A stretch of DNA of 14,200 bases from Methanosarcina sp. (GTDB lineage Archaea > Halobacteriota > Methanosarcinia > Methanosarcinales > Methanosarcinaceae), in contig PMJC01000139.1 in the NCBI GenBank assembly GCA_003157235.1, positions 1-14,200 on the forward strand, in the 5' to 3' direction. Shown in pieces: positions 1 to 7,471 of this stretch. A model generated the notes under the pieces. It was not told the origin of the DNA, did no database searches, and saw only the letters and a program-made list of their open reading frames with translations. Every line of letters begins with the position of its first letter. Positions within the stretch are counted from its first letter, which is position 1. Position numbers and translations under genes: made by a program.

Positions 1-1401
1 CTGGGAGCGCATTTCCACAAGCATATCTATTGGGTCAAGCCCTGCATTTTCGGCAAGTGTCTGAGGAATAATTTCGAGGGACTCTGCGAACTTCATAACA
101 GCAAGCTGTTCTCTGCCTTTAAGGGTTGCTGAGTATTCTTTGAGCCTGAGGGCCAGTTCAATTTCAGGTGAGCCTCCACCCACAACTATCTTCTGGTCTT
201 CGAGAGCAACACCCACAACTCGGAGAGCGTCTTCGAGAGCTCTCTCAATCCCCTCAACTACATGTTCAGTTCCGCCGCGAAGAAGAATTGAGGTGGTTTT
301 GCTGTCCTTGCAACCTGTAACGAAAGTCATCCTGGAACCTGTAACGTCCTTTTCTTCCACAAAACCGGCATAGCCAAGGTCGGATTCTTCAATTTCGTCC
401 ATGCTTGTGATGATCTTTGCACCTGTTGCCCGCGAGAGCTTGTCCATATCGCTCTTCTTAACCCTACGCATTGCGAAAATACCAGCTTTTGTAAGATAAT
501 ACTGGGCTAGATCATCAATGCCTTTCTGGCAGAAGACCACTTTTGCACCTGTCCTTATTACCTTTTCCACGATTTCCTTTAGCATGGATTCTTCTTGATC
601 TAAGAACAATTGCATCTGGTCAGGGGTGGTGATCTTTATTTCGGCTTTTGTTTCGGTTTTCTTGAGTTCTATGGGCACACTCAAGAGCAGAACTTTGGCA
701 TCGGCGACTATTTCCGGCATTCCAGTGTGAACGCGTTCTTTATCGATGATCACACCTTCGATAATTTCGGAGTCCCCAATACTCCCCCCTGGCCTCTTTT
801 CGATCTTGATGTCCTCGATATCCACAGTGATCTTTCCATCCTCGTTAACCTCAACAACTGACTTAACTGCCTTAACTGCAAGCCTGGAAAGGTGTTCCTT
901 ATTAGCCTCTGCGCCCTTACCTGTTATAGCTGTGGTTGCAAGTTTTTCGAGTGTTATAGTATCTTCAGGGGATGCACTAATAGTAATGGTTTCAAGTATC
1001 CGTGCAGCCTGATCTGCTGCAAGCCTATAACCACTTGCAATCACTGTGGGATGAACACCACTTTCCAGCAGGTCTTCAGCTTTCTTCAAGAATTCTCCTG
1101 CGAGCACAGCTGCTGTGGTGGTTCCATCTCCTACTTCAGCATCCTGGGTCTTCGCCACTTCTACGATCATCTTTGCACCTGGGTGCTCGATGTCCATTTC
1201 TTTGAGAATTGTTGCTCCGTCGTTGGTGATAACCACATCACCTAGAGAGTCTACAAGCATCTTGTCCATACCCTTCGGCCCAAGAGTGGTCCTTACTGCC
1301 TCAGCGACTGCCTTTGCGGCCATAATATTGTTGTGCTGGGCATCGGAACCATGGGTTCTCTTGCTGCCTTCCCTTAAAATAAAAATCGGTTGTGCTGCCA
1401 A
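1..1401 (-). CDS. Thermosome (group II chaperonin) subunit, C-terminus cut off by window edge
   Basis: ATP-driven cytosolic protein-folding chaperonin that assembles into a double-ring cage. The reading frame stays open from a TTG at 1401-1399 to base 1, giving 467 of the usual roughly 550 residues; the rest of the equatorial domain lies off the left edge. Visible motifs are [12 protein letters not shown] (residues 38-49), TNDGATIL (59-66), the nucleotide-binding GDGTTT (91-96), the apical stretch [21 protein letters not shown], and [12 protein letters not shown], whose Asp391 fits the catalytic ATPase aspartate of group II chaperonins. GGGSPEIE near 406-413 is the conserved return to the equatorial domain. 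The TTG start is chosen because GGAG (1413-1410) sits 8 nt upstream and the protein then begins MAAQPIFIL, typical of archaeal thermosomes. Methanosarcina genomes carry several paralogous subunits, and which one this is cannot be decided here. It is divergent from, and far from, the next gene. Confidence 0.97.
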   Translation of the reverse strand, partial: MAAQPIFILREGSKRTHGSDAQHNNIMAAKAVAEAVRTTLGPKGMDKMLVDSLGDVVITNDGATILKEMDIEHPGAKMIVEVAKTQDAEVGDGTTTAAVLAGEFLKKAEDLLESGVHPTVIASGYRLAADQAARILETITISASPEDTITLEKLATTAITGKGAEANKEHLSRLAVKAVKSVVEVNEDGKITVDIEDIKIEKRPGGSIGDSEIIEGVIIDKERVHTGMPEIVADAKVLLLSVPIELKKTETKAEIKITTPDQMQLFLDQEESMLKEIVEKVIRTGAKVVFCQKGIDDLAQYYLTKAGIFAMRRVKKSDMDKLSRATGAKIITSMDEIEESDLGYAGFVEEKDVTGSRMTFVTGCKDSKTTSILLRGGTEHVVEGIERALEDALRVVGVALEDQKIVVGGGSPEIELALRLKEYSATLKGREQLAVMKFAESLEIIPQTLAENAGLDPIDMLVEMRSQ

Positions 1402-1409
1402 GCTTTAAT

Positions 1410-1413
1410 CTCC
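1410..1413 (-). promoter_or_regulatory. Shine-Dalgarno site of the thermosome gene
   Basis: GGAG on the minus strand with an 8-nt spacer to TTG 1401. It decides for this non-ATG start, since no in-frame ATG with a better site lies upstream. Confidence 0.8.
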
Positions 1414-1507
1414 TTTTAATGATATGAATTTATATGGATTTTTATTAATCCTATTACTAAACACATTATTTTTGTGCGTAATTTTCCTATTCTTAATGCA
1501 AGCACTT

Positions 1508-1516
1508 CTATATAAG
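1508..1516 (-). promoter_or_regulatory. Probable TATA box of the thermosome gene
   Basis: The minus strand reads CTTATATAG, preceded by a purine-rich GAGGAATT that could serve as a BRE. Transcription would start near 1485, leaving an untranslated leader of about 85 nt before TTG 1401. A second AT-rich box near 1427-1437 is too close to the start codon to be used. No heat-shock operator is recognised. Confidence 0.5.
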
Positions 1517-1763
1517 AATTCCTCTGAAACTTAGTCTTGAAAATAGAAAATGGAGCCAACTGAATCTTTTAACCTTAGGTTGAAAGTATCCACTAATTTC
1601 TAATGAAAATCAATCCTATTTTTAGTTCAAATTGATTTGACAAGATTTAATTAGTATATAATATTTGATAATCGATTCCACAAAATAGCCCCTATTTTTG
1701 TCACAATTAAGCTATTATATTGTCAAAATCAGCAAAAATATACCTAACTATTCAGATAGCTTT

Positions 1764-3230
1764 ATGAGTGACCACACAATTTTTCCTCAGAAGGAAAAAA
1801 AATTGGATGTAAAATGAACTCTTTTTATTGCTGATGAAAAAGAAGAGATTCTTGTTCTGTGTGCTCAAAACCCTAGAGTTATTGTTTATATTGAAAGTCT
1901 TGAATCTCAAATTAAATAACCCACTGAAAGATCAGAGGATTTCAGTAAACCTCTGATTTTCAAGAGTCATTTATATACAATTTATAAGCACATAACAAAA
2001 TTTAGGATTTATCGAAATTCTCATTAATCTTATTAGGATCTCGCTTGAATCAAAACAATCATAACAGTAACAAATTTCCTTTTAATGATGTTCTTGTTGA
2101 GAGGAACAAATCCAACGAGTCACTACAAAAAGGATATCAAGAAACCTTGAGATCAATAAAGTTATCCAGAAAAATTATGTAAATGTTTAATGATTCTGAT
2201 TGACTAATCGAACATTCTTTTAGCTACTGTGAAGAATTCAGCCACTATATTGAGAATATTGAAGTCTAAGCTTATTAAAAAAGATAAACTTTTGACATTT
2301 CAGCTACAAATCTTAATTTTCAGAACATCGAAGTCAGATGGAGATCTTTCCTTAATGTAGAAGATTAAATAAAGGTGTTTTTCCAGAATCCGTGAAATAT
2401 ACAGTCCAGTATGATTCAAATATTATAGGCTCAGCAAACTACTATAAAAGCTACTAATTTAGCCCCTCTGGAAGGATTAATTGAGTTTTTTGATAGCTTT
2501 GGGGGATAAAAATCTGTTCTGCTACCATAATTTAAGCAGAAAAAAGATGTTTCCAGAATTAATAGGAACTTGAAAACGTTGTTAGAAATAAATTAATAAC
2601 TTCTCATGATACCCATTGTTATGAAACAGGAACGAAAATCAAGAAAAAAGGATATTGCTTCATGTAACTTTCAATGACAAATACATATTTTAGTTTTCTT
2701 ATCTAAAGAGAAAATCTAAAGCATTAGAAGCTATGGGAATTCTTGCAAGTTTAAAGGAATAACAATTTACGGTGAATGGGAACCCTACAGCAGTTATAGA
2801 ATGTACTGCTCATCTTCAGATAGAATTTAATGTTTGAAGAGAATTGTAAACAGCAATCAGCTAAAGGGATTAATGATCTTTTAACATAAATGAAAAAAAT
2901 ACACTGATTGAATGTAAAGAGCAACTTCAATTGTTGAATTTTTAGCAAATTAAAGCGTTGGAAGAAAAGTTAGATGCCGTAGTCACTAAAGTACTGTGAA
3001 GGGAATACACCTTTTTTAGACCCTCAAAAACAAGAAAAAAGCTATGTAAATTCAAAAACAAGCCTCAAATCTAACTTTGATCACGGATGTAAAATTAGCC
3101 TTTGAGGCAATCCCACTCCCAATGCATTTGTGTAAATCTATAGAATGTCGGTATATCAACCTGAAGGAATTTATTTGTTGTATTTTTGATTTTGGATATT
3201 TAGTTGCAGATTCAAGATAATTTGTAAATA
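1764..3230 (+). pseudogene. Decayed IS66-family transposase
   Basis: Remains of a DDE transposase, read by moving between frames. An ATG at 1764 opens MSDHTIF, then after a stop comes ADEKEEILVLCAQNPRVIVY (about 1836-1895). LNQNNHNSNKF at 2045 matches the IS66 signature LNQNSHNSNKPPS. DSDWLIEH-like and YIENIEV segments follow, then FPESVKYTVQYDSNI (2380-2424), APLEGLIEFFDSFG (about 2463-2505), YETG (2620-2631; the family has DETG, so the first catalytic Asp is now Tyr), KSKALEAMGIL (about 2715-2750), LKRIVNSNQ and LIECKEQLQLL (about 2900-2940). Similarity fades after about 3000, although ECRYINLKE near 3145-3170 may be the ERDIRM catalytic region. Many stops and frameshifts rule out function. 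A 94-bp repeat element splits it at 1932-2025. Total length without that insert suits the roughly 450-500 residue family. Terminal repeats of the IS were not found. Confidence 0.8.
1932..2025 (+). repeat. MITE-like 94-bp element, copy 1, inside the IS66 remnant
   Basis: Aligns along its whole length with the reverse complement of 6576-6669. Shared blocks include CAGAGGATTT, TAAACCTCTGATTTTCA, ATTTATATA and TAAGCA, then GAAAT-CTC near the far end. Homology stops at the same place on both sides in the two copies. The left end folds as ATCAGAGG (1931-1938) with CCTCTGAT (1950-1957). The right terminal arm has decayed more (TTCTCATT instead of CCTCTGC). The flanks read as IS66 coding sequence (ESQIK-stop-PTER before, LGSRLNQN after), so the element inserted into that transposase gene. 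No ORF inside. Confidence 0.75.
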
Positions 3231-3239
3231 TGTGAAGCA

Positions 3240-3543
3240 TTAAATGAAATAGTAAGAACTTGTTGATAGCTATAGTTTGCTTCATAAGGTAAAGTTATCA
3301 TATCAATGATGTTAAATAATTCCGAAAATACAATAAATTAACTAGTTGTATCTGTACTAGAAATGGAGTCATTTTTTTGCCAGAATCAACGACTTAATTA
3401 CCTTAAATAATTTTTTGATTTATTTCTTATTTGTAGAAATGGTTTAGTAACTAACGGGATTCGAAACTACTGAAAACACATTAATTTATATATAAAACCA
3501 GTATCATGATTTAAGGAACATGAAAACATTAGACTGAGCTGAT
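3240..3543. other. Gene-free AT-rich interval
   Basis: Nothing coding is seen beyond possible unrecognisable IS66 tail. The only feature is a TATA-like TTTATATATA at 3485-3494, about 25 nt upstream of a possible transcription start for the small ORF that follows. Confidence 0.35.
3485..3494 (+). promoter_or_regulatory. Possible TATA box of the coiled-coil ORF
   Basis: TTTATATATA in archaeal TATA form. A start near 3515 would give a leader of about 30 nt to ATG 3544. AT-rich surroundings make chance matches common. Confidence 0.35.
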
Positions 3544-3717
3544 ATGATGCAAAGTAATGAGCTCATTAAAGAGCAGATAATACAATTAAAAATAGAAATA
3601 GCGCAGTTAGAAGTGGAAGTTAATAAATTACAAGTTATGATACACGAAAAAAAATATGCTTTGAATAGATTGTGTGAACTTTTAGAAATAAGAGATGTAG
3701 CTTTAAATGACAACTAA
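3544..3717 (+). CDS. Small hypothetical coiled-coil protein (57 aa)
   Basis: Not assigned to a family. It runs MMQSNELIKEQIIQLK at the start and ends in RDVALNDN. The region from about residue 6 to 48 has regular heptad-like spacing of Ile, Leu and Val between charged residues, as in a parallel coiled coil or a short DNA- or protein-binding helix. No Cys pairs, signal peptide or membrane segment. Two ATG codons (3544 and 3547) are possible; neither has a convincing Shine-Dalgarno site. Directly upstream in the same frame, ATG 3520 opens MKTLD and meets TGA at 3535-3537. The original protein may therefore have started at 3520 and been cut by one nonsense change, leaving either a re-initiated short protein or a young pseudogene. 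It lies alone between an IS66 remnant and the helicase gene, so context gives no function. Confidence 0.45.
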   Translation: MMQSNELIKEQIIQLKIEIAQLEVEVNKLQVMIHEKKYALNRLCELLEIRDVALNDN

Positions 3718-3753
3718 ATGGATTAGAATTATTCATTTGATGCATCTGATGAC

Positions 3754-3776
3754 CAAACTCAACACAAATGAGTTTG
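3754..3776 (+). terminator. Hairpin after the coiled-coil ORF
   Basis: Perfect 8-bp inverted repeat CAAACTCA / TGAGTTTG with a 7-nt loop, 36 nt past the TAA of the small ORF and followed by TAAAAA rather than a T run. It could be a transcript 3' end or a stabilising stem; it is not a classical terminator. Confidence 0.3.
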
Positions 3777-3917
3777 TAAAAATCAGCATGTTTCAGGTAG
3801 TTTGATTCTCATGCGATTATTTGGTAGTTAACCAGTGTAAGCCCTAAGGATACATTTGTTTCAATCATTTTGTTAGTGAATCTATATGATATGACCACTG
3901 TCTGACTTGAAATGTAC

Positions 3918-3945
3918 TGTTACAATCATTTTTGTCTTTGTAACA
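3918..3945. repeat. Perfect 8-bp inverted repeat with 12-nt spacer
   Basis: TGTTACAA at 3918-3925 and TTGTAACA at 3938-3945. The geometry would suit either a dimeric regulator operator or a hairpin, but no gene starts close by. Confidence 0.35.
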
Positions 3946-4135
3946 ATTCCCTTTTGCCTTCAAATCAAGATTTTTATCAATCAAGCAACTTATTTACTAC
4001 CCTTTTAACCCATAAAACTAGGTTTATGATTTAAAAACGAGAATAGATTTTTTACAATACTTCATACAAAAAACTATTTGGTATCATATTTTATATACAC
4101 AATCTTTCTCATTAATTAGCTCTTTTATATAGTAA

Positions 4136-4202
4136 AAAGATTGTATAAAATAAAAATCAGTTCATTAATAGCTGTTCTAAGGGAGGTTTCCATCCTCGAA
4201 AC
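4136..4202 (-). terminator. Probable 3' end region of the helicase transcript
   Basis: About 30 nt past the helicase stop the minus strand forms a small hairpin (GTTTC, loop GAGGATG, GAAAC at 4202-4186). It is followed by U-rich tracts TTTTTATTTT (near 4159-4149) and CTTTTTAC (near 4140-4133). Archaeal termination relies mainly on U-rich tracts, so this is a reasonable end point. Confidence 0.4.
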
Positions 4203-4232
4203 AAGCTTACTGTATTTGATTGAAATGAAAAT

Positions 4233-6413
4233 TTAATTCTGCCGAATTATATTTTTAACCCGCCTGTCCCATTCTGTAGACTCAAAAAGTTCTCTGAGTT
4301 CTGAAGAGTCATTAATAAAGCAGAAACCCCAATAAATTGCAGGCAGAAATTCTCGCTTCCATTGCTCTTTCTTTCTCTTATCAATGAACTGATATGTTTT
4401 TGAAGACGATAGACGGCTTATGAACCCCAGAACCTTTATAAGATCCTGGATAGTCTTCTGGGCAGAACCGAGTTTAAGACATTTAAGTCTGTACATGTCT
4501 ATTTTCCTGAAATCTGATTCGAAACCCAAGGTATTAAATATCCAGTTTTTTTCGGATATAGAAAGGTGTTTGCCTTCATACTTAAGGGAATTTAAAGCCT
4601 GAAGTTTCAGCAGCCACTCAACTTCCCCGAAGACCTTAGGTTTATGCTGTCTCGGGACATCTCCTAATCTGCGGTCTTCATATGCTTCCCGCTTGAGTTT
4701 ATTAATCTGTTCTGTAAGAATCGATAATTCTTCAGCATCTTTGACTTCCCTGACCCTGAATCTCAGAGCATCCCGCATGAGTTCCCGTTTTTCCCTTTCA
4801 AAAGCTCCGATATTCTTTTCCTCTATCAGAGTTAGCAGGCGTGAGAAATATTTCGCCCTAAGGGCGGTTGGAGGAAGTCGAACTGGCATTTCCTTAAACT
4901 GTGTATCTTTTCCTTTTCCGAGTGCTCTAAGCTCTACCTTGTTGATCTTGATCTTCCCTTCTTCAATCGCCCTGGCTGCATCTCCCTCGGAAAATAGCTC
5001 TTCAATTCGTATTTCAGGTTGTAGCATCTGGATTTGATTTACTTTTTCCCCATTAAAAACTCCTTCCCCAAAGCGCTGGTAGAGAGATTCAATGTTATCC
5101 GAAATTTCAACAATTCTTCCCTGTTGCTTTCCTGAGACAGGGGACAGCCTCGTCACCCTTCCGATCTGTTGCTCAAAGAGGCGCATGCTCAGGGTAGGAC
5201 GCAGTAGGAAAATGGATTCTAGGCCCGGGAAATCAAAACCTTCAATCAACATACCTACAGCACAGAGGATATAAGGAGGTCTTCCGATCTCTTTGAAAGC
5301 TGTAATAAGGTCATTTTGAGTTTCTTTAGGCAATTCAGAAGTTATAAATACCGAATTTTTGAATTGTCCTTTGGGGGTATAATTCTCAAAACTTGCGGGC
5401 AGGACAGGAGCAGAGCCCTGATTCAGTTCTGCATCAGAAATCTCTCCATTGAAAACCGAGGAAGTAAGCTTTGCATGAAAAGCATTAATTTTTGCTCCAT
5501 ATGCCCCAGCTCCATAGACCCGCTTCCGGACAGGGGCACAAAATACAAGGGTTTTTAAAGCTTTTTGTTTTACCATCAAATCATAAACATCTTTTGCAAA
5601 CTGTGTTCTTCGTATAACTTTCTTTAACTTATCAGCAGTGCTGCAGTCAAGAAAAAGATCCTGCTTATCAAGTTCATCCAAACCTTTTTCGAAATCAAAG
5701 ATCTCAAAAATATCTTCTGAACTCTCTGCAATCGTATATTGAAGGGGCGCAAGTTCTCCGTCTAGAATACATTCAGGAAGCGTTTTAGAATAAATCTCTC
5801 TCATATCCCCTGCAATTTCATCCACGAACTTGACATTTCCGACTATACCCTGGAATGGAGTCGCAGTCATGCCCAAGATTTTTGTCCGTTCACCAAACTC
5901 ATTGAGAAAATCGTTCCCTTTGTTGTTGATGAAGTTATGAATTTCATCCACGATCGCAATGTCTGTAAATTCAAGAATTAGATCTTTGATTTCAGAACCC
6001 TGTTTTCCCAATATTGTCTGTAAAGAGGCGAAAAGCACAAAGCCTCCACTTTTTTCTTTCCCGAGACATTCCAAAATTTCAGCAAGTTCATTTTTATCTA
6101 TCTTATGCTCAGAAGAGAGGATTGCACTATTGGGAAAAATAGGATGTTTTTTCTTTCCATCATAATAGGTCTGATTAAGAAGAGGGTTGTTTTTCGAGAC
6201 TAGGAAAAGCATAATCTTTCCCTCGTCGTAGTAAGTTTTCATGATGTGTTTCGAAACAAAGGTCTTTCCCCAGCCAGTTGGAACCTTGATGTAACCTCTC
6301 TGATTTGTTTCAAAATATTTCAAAAGATCTTTAACAATTCTTTTCTTATTTTCCTTCATGGGCTCAAGATAAACGGATTTCATCCCAGCTGTGGCTTCAT
6401 CTAAAATTGTCAT
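4233..6413 (-). CDS. Orphan SF2 DEAD/DEAH-box helicase (Res/SSL2-like) with unrecognised C-terminal domain, 726 aa
   Basis: ATP-dependent nucleic-acid translocase of superfamily 2, of the kind annotated as type III restriction Res-subunit-like or COG1061-like. Motif I is PTGWGKT (residues 45-51), motif II DEIH (156-159), motif III TATP (183-186), motif IV-like TLVFC (288-292), motif V EGFDFPGL (391-398) and motif VI QQIGRVTR (415-422), so both RecA folds look intact. From about 430 to 726 is a Lys/Arg/Glu-rich, probably helical region I do not recognise; no nuclease motif is evident. The start ATG 6413 overlaps the stop of a 5-codon mini-ORF (MRTAY) in the sequence ATGAGG...TGATG. No methylase, nuclease or defence partner lies beside it, which argues against a working restriction system. 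Mobile-element debris lies on both sides. It could be a lone repair helicase or the last gene of a lost defence island. Confidence 0.85.
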   Translation of the reverse strand: MTILDEATAGMKSVYLEPMKENKKRIVKDLLKYFETNQRGYIKVPTGWGKTFVSKHIMKTYYDEGKIMLFLVSKNNPLLNQTYYDGKKKHPIFPNSAILSSEHKIDKNELAEILECLGKEKSGGFVLFASLQTILGKQGSEIKDLILEFTDIAIVDEIHNFINNKGNDFLNEFGERTKILGMTATPFQGIVGNVKFVDEIAGDMREIYSKTLPECILDGELAPLQYTIAESSEDIFEIFDFEKGLDELDKQDLFLDCSTADKLKKVIRRTQFAKDVYDLMVKQKALKTLVFCAPVRKRVYGAGAYGAKINAFHAKLTSSVFNGEISDAELNQGSAPVLPASFENYTPKGQFKNSVFITSELPKETQNDLITAFKEIGRPPYILCAVGMLIEGFDFPGLESIFLLRPTLSMRLFEQQIGRVTRLSPVSGKQQGRIVEISDNIESLYQRFGEGVFNGEKVNQIQMLQPEIRIEELFSEGDAARAIEEGKIKINKVELRALGKGKDTQFKEMPVRLPPTALRAKYFSRLLTLIEEKNIGAFEREKRELMRDALRFRVREVKDAEELSILTEQINKLKREAYEDRRLGDVPRQHKPKVFGEVEWLLKLQALNSLKYEGKHLSISEKNWIFNTLGFESDFRKIDMYRLKCLKLGSAQKTIQDLIKVLGFISRLSSSKTYQFIDKRKKEQWKREFLPAIYWGFCFINDSSELRELFESTEWDRRVKNIIRQN

Positions 6414-6472
6414 CAGTACGCTGTCCTCATGCTATTTATTGTAGAAACTTTTAAAGTACCTTTTCAGAACCA

Positions 6473-6481
6473 AAATATACA
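6473..6481 (-). promoter_or_regulatory. Probable TATA box of the helicase gene
   Basis: The minus strand reads TGTATATTTTGG here. Initiation near 6450 would give a leader of roughly 35-40 nt to ATG 6413, containing the MRTAY mini-ORF (ATG 6431) and its GAGG. Confidence 0.4.
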
Positions 6482-6575
6482 TTATACAGAAGTTTCTTGA
6501 GTAATTGAATATCCCACACAACAAAAAACATTTCATAAAACTGAAAACATTATAAAAAGTAATTCCCCTCGAATT

Positions 6576-6669
6576 GCAGAGGATTTCAATAAACGTCTCA
6601 ATTTAGTCATATGCTTATGAATATATATAAATAATTCATGAAAATCAGAGGTTTACCCAAATCCTCTGC
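6576..6669 (-). repeat. MITE-like 94-bp element, copy 2
   Basis: Non-coding element bounded by imperfect 29-bp inverted arms, GCAGAGGATTT... at 6576-6604 and ...AAATCCTCTGC at 6641-6669, with 23 of 29 positions matching. The centre is AT-rich (ATATATATAAAT). Read on the minus strand it aligns fully with 1932-2025. The right arm contains CAGAGG-A-TTT, loop GGGT, AAA-CCTCTG, a 9-bp stem with one bulged A. Flanks read GAATT on the left and AAATT on the right, a possible short target duplication. It has no coding capacity, so movement would depend on a transposase elsewhere. Confidence 0.75.
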
Positions 6670-6951
6670 AAATTATTCATAAAAAATTTAGTCCAGAAAA
6701 CTTCTGTCTATACCTTTCTCTTCAAAAGCTGAAAAGAATAAACTCTGGAAATGCTTTTCTTTAAAAAGAATCCCTGTTAAATAATAAGGATTACATCAAT
6801 ATATATTTTATGCCAAAAAAGTCAGAGAAGAGTGATAAATAAGGAACTTTGATTTCTTTAACTACTTTGTGCTTTTTCCTGAAATAATTTAGCCTAAAAA
6901 CTTGTTTTAATTTTGTCAAATTAGTATAACCCAAACAACTTAGCTCCTGTT

Positions 6952-7182
6952 CTAAATTTTGCTTCCACTATCAATTTGTTCAATAAAACATTTTCTGATG
7001 AGTTCAGTTTCCCAAGTTTTTAGTCTATGTGATGCCTTTTGTGTATCATTGAATGAATTTCTTAAAATTTTTAAACTCATCTCTGAAATTAGTTTGTTCA
7101 AGAACCGAAGCCGAATTTTTACTTCTTTAGATTTGGGAGGAAGGGGTAATCGTATCAACCCCTTAATTTGTACAGTATTCAC
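6952..7182 (-). CDS. Doubtful small hypothetical protein (76 aa)
   Basis: Starts at GTG 7182 and ends at a TAG at 6954-6952. The protein is rich in Lys, Arg, Leu and Ile (VQIKGLIRLPLPPKSKEVKI near the N-terminus, RLKTWETELIRKCFIEQIDS near the C-terminus) and reads like a basic, helical, soluble protein; no family is recognised. A TATA-like CATATAAAAATA on the minus strand around 7208-7197 would place initiation almost at the GTG, so it would be leaderless; no Shine-Dalgarno site is seen. A 78-codon frame opens on the other strand over the same bases, so chance is a real possibility. The TAG end is notable because this codon can encode pyrrolysine in Methanosarcina; readthrough would add only four residues before TAA. 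Confidence 0.3.
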   Translation of the reverse strand: MNTVQIKGLIRLPLPPKSKEVKIRLRFLNKLISEMSLKILRNSFNDTQKASHRLKTWETELIRKCFIEQIDSGSKI

Positions 7183-7471
7183 ACGAAAGTCATAAATATT
7201 TTTATATGAATATACTTATTATGGAATCTACTAAAACAAGACAATTGAAAATAATGGATGTTTCAAATCTCCATTTTTAATGTGGCTAAAAAAAGAATGA
7301 TAACTACCATCAGTTTTTGTCAAGACACCTTGAAGTGGTTTTGAATATACTATGTTGAATTCAGTATTTCATTTTTTTGGAATCAGAAAGCTTATTTTGT
7401 TGTTCAACGTTTTCATACTACGAATTTCTTTATCATAAACATCCTTTTTATATCTGCAAGAGCACAGTTAT

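Larger units (their letters stand above)
1402..1763. other. Gene-free interval with thermosome promoter and a small hairpin
   Basis: AT-rich and without a credible reading frame. It holds the thermosome promoter and, at 1682-1698, a perfect 7-bp hairpin (AAAATAG, loop CCC, CTATTTT). The hairpin lies just upstream of the IS66 remnant and could belong to the lost left end of that insertion sequence, but no matching right end was found downstream. Confidence 0.4.
3718..4232. other. Gene-free interval between the coiled-coil ORF and the helicase
   Basis: Very AT-rich with no credible gene. It contains several perfect inverted repeats: CAAACTCA/TGAGTTTG (3754-3776), TGTTACAA/TTGTAACA (3918-3945, 12-nt spacer), ACAATCTTT/AAAGATTGT (4099-4144, 28-nt spacer) and GTTTC/GAAAC (4186-4202). 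Confidence 0.5.
6414..6951. other. Gene-free interval upstream of the helicase
   Basis: Holds the helicase promoter and copy 2 of the 94-bp element. A 10-bp inverted repeat, ACAGAAGTTT (6486-6495) and AAACTTCTGT (6698-6707), brackets that copy. After 6710 the sequence is AT-rich with no gene or clear structure. Confidence 0.5.

Noticed and set aside
892..1245. 117-codon plus-strand frame, Cys-rich when translated
   Set aside because: Lies entirely antisense to the thermosome gene, whose motifs are unmistakable; it is a shadow of that coding sequence.
2751..3285. Two minus-strand frames of 65 and 77 codons
   Set aside because: They lie antisense to recognisable or probable IS66 remnant; composition is that of random AT-rich DNA.
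3743..3780. Possible C/D box guide RNA (TGATGA near 3747)
   Set aside because: No D box CTGA at suitable distance and no terminal stem; the bases are better seen as a simple hairpin.
4183..4202. GTTTC...GAAAC with CATCC, resembling a fragment of a CRISPR repeat
   Set aside because: Only one occurrence, no spacers or second repeat nearby; better explained as a small 3' hairpin after the helicase gene.
4233..6413. Complete type III restriction-modification system
   Set aside because: The helicase has Res-like motifs, but no Mod methyltransferase is present and no nuclease motif is visible in the C-terminal region.
6959..7195. 78-codon plus-strand frame starting at TTG
   Set aside because: Fully overlaps the minus-strand frame, has no ribosome site, and its Cys/Phe/Ser-rich translation looks like an antisense product.
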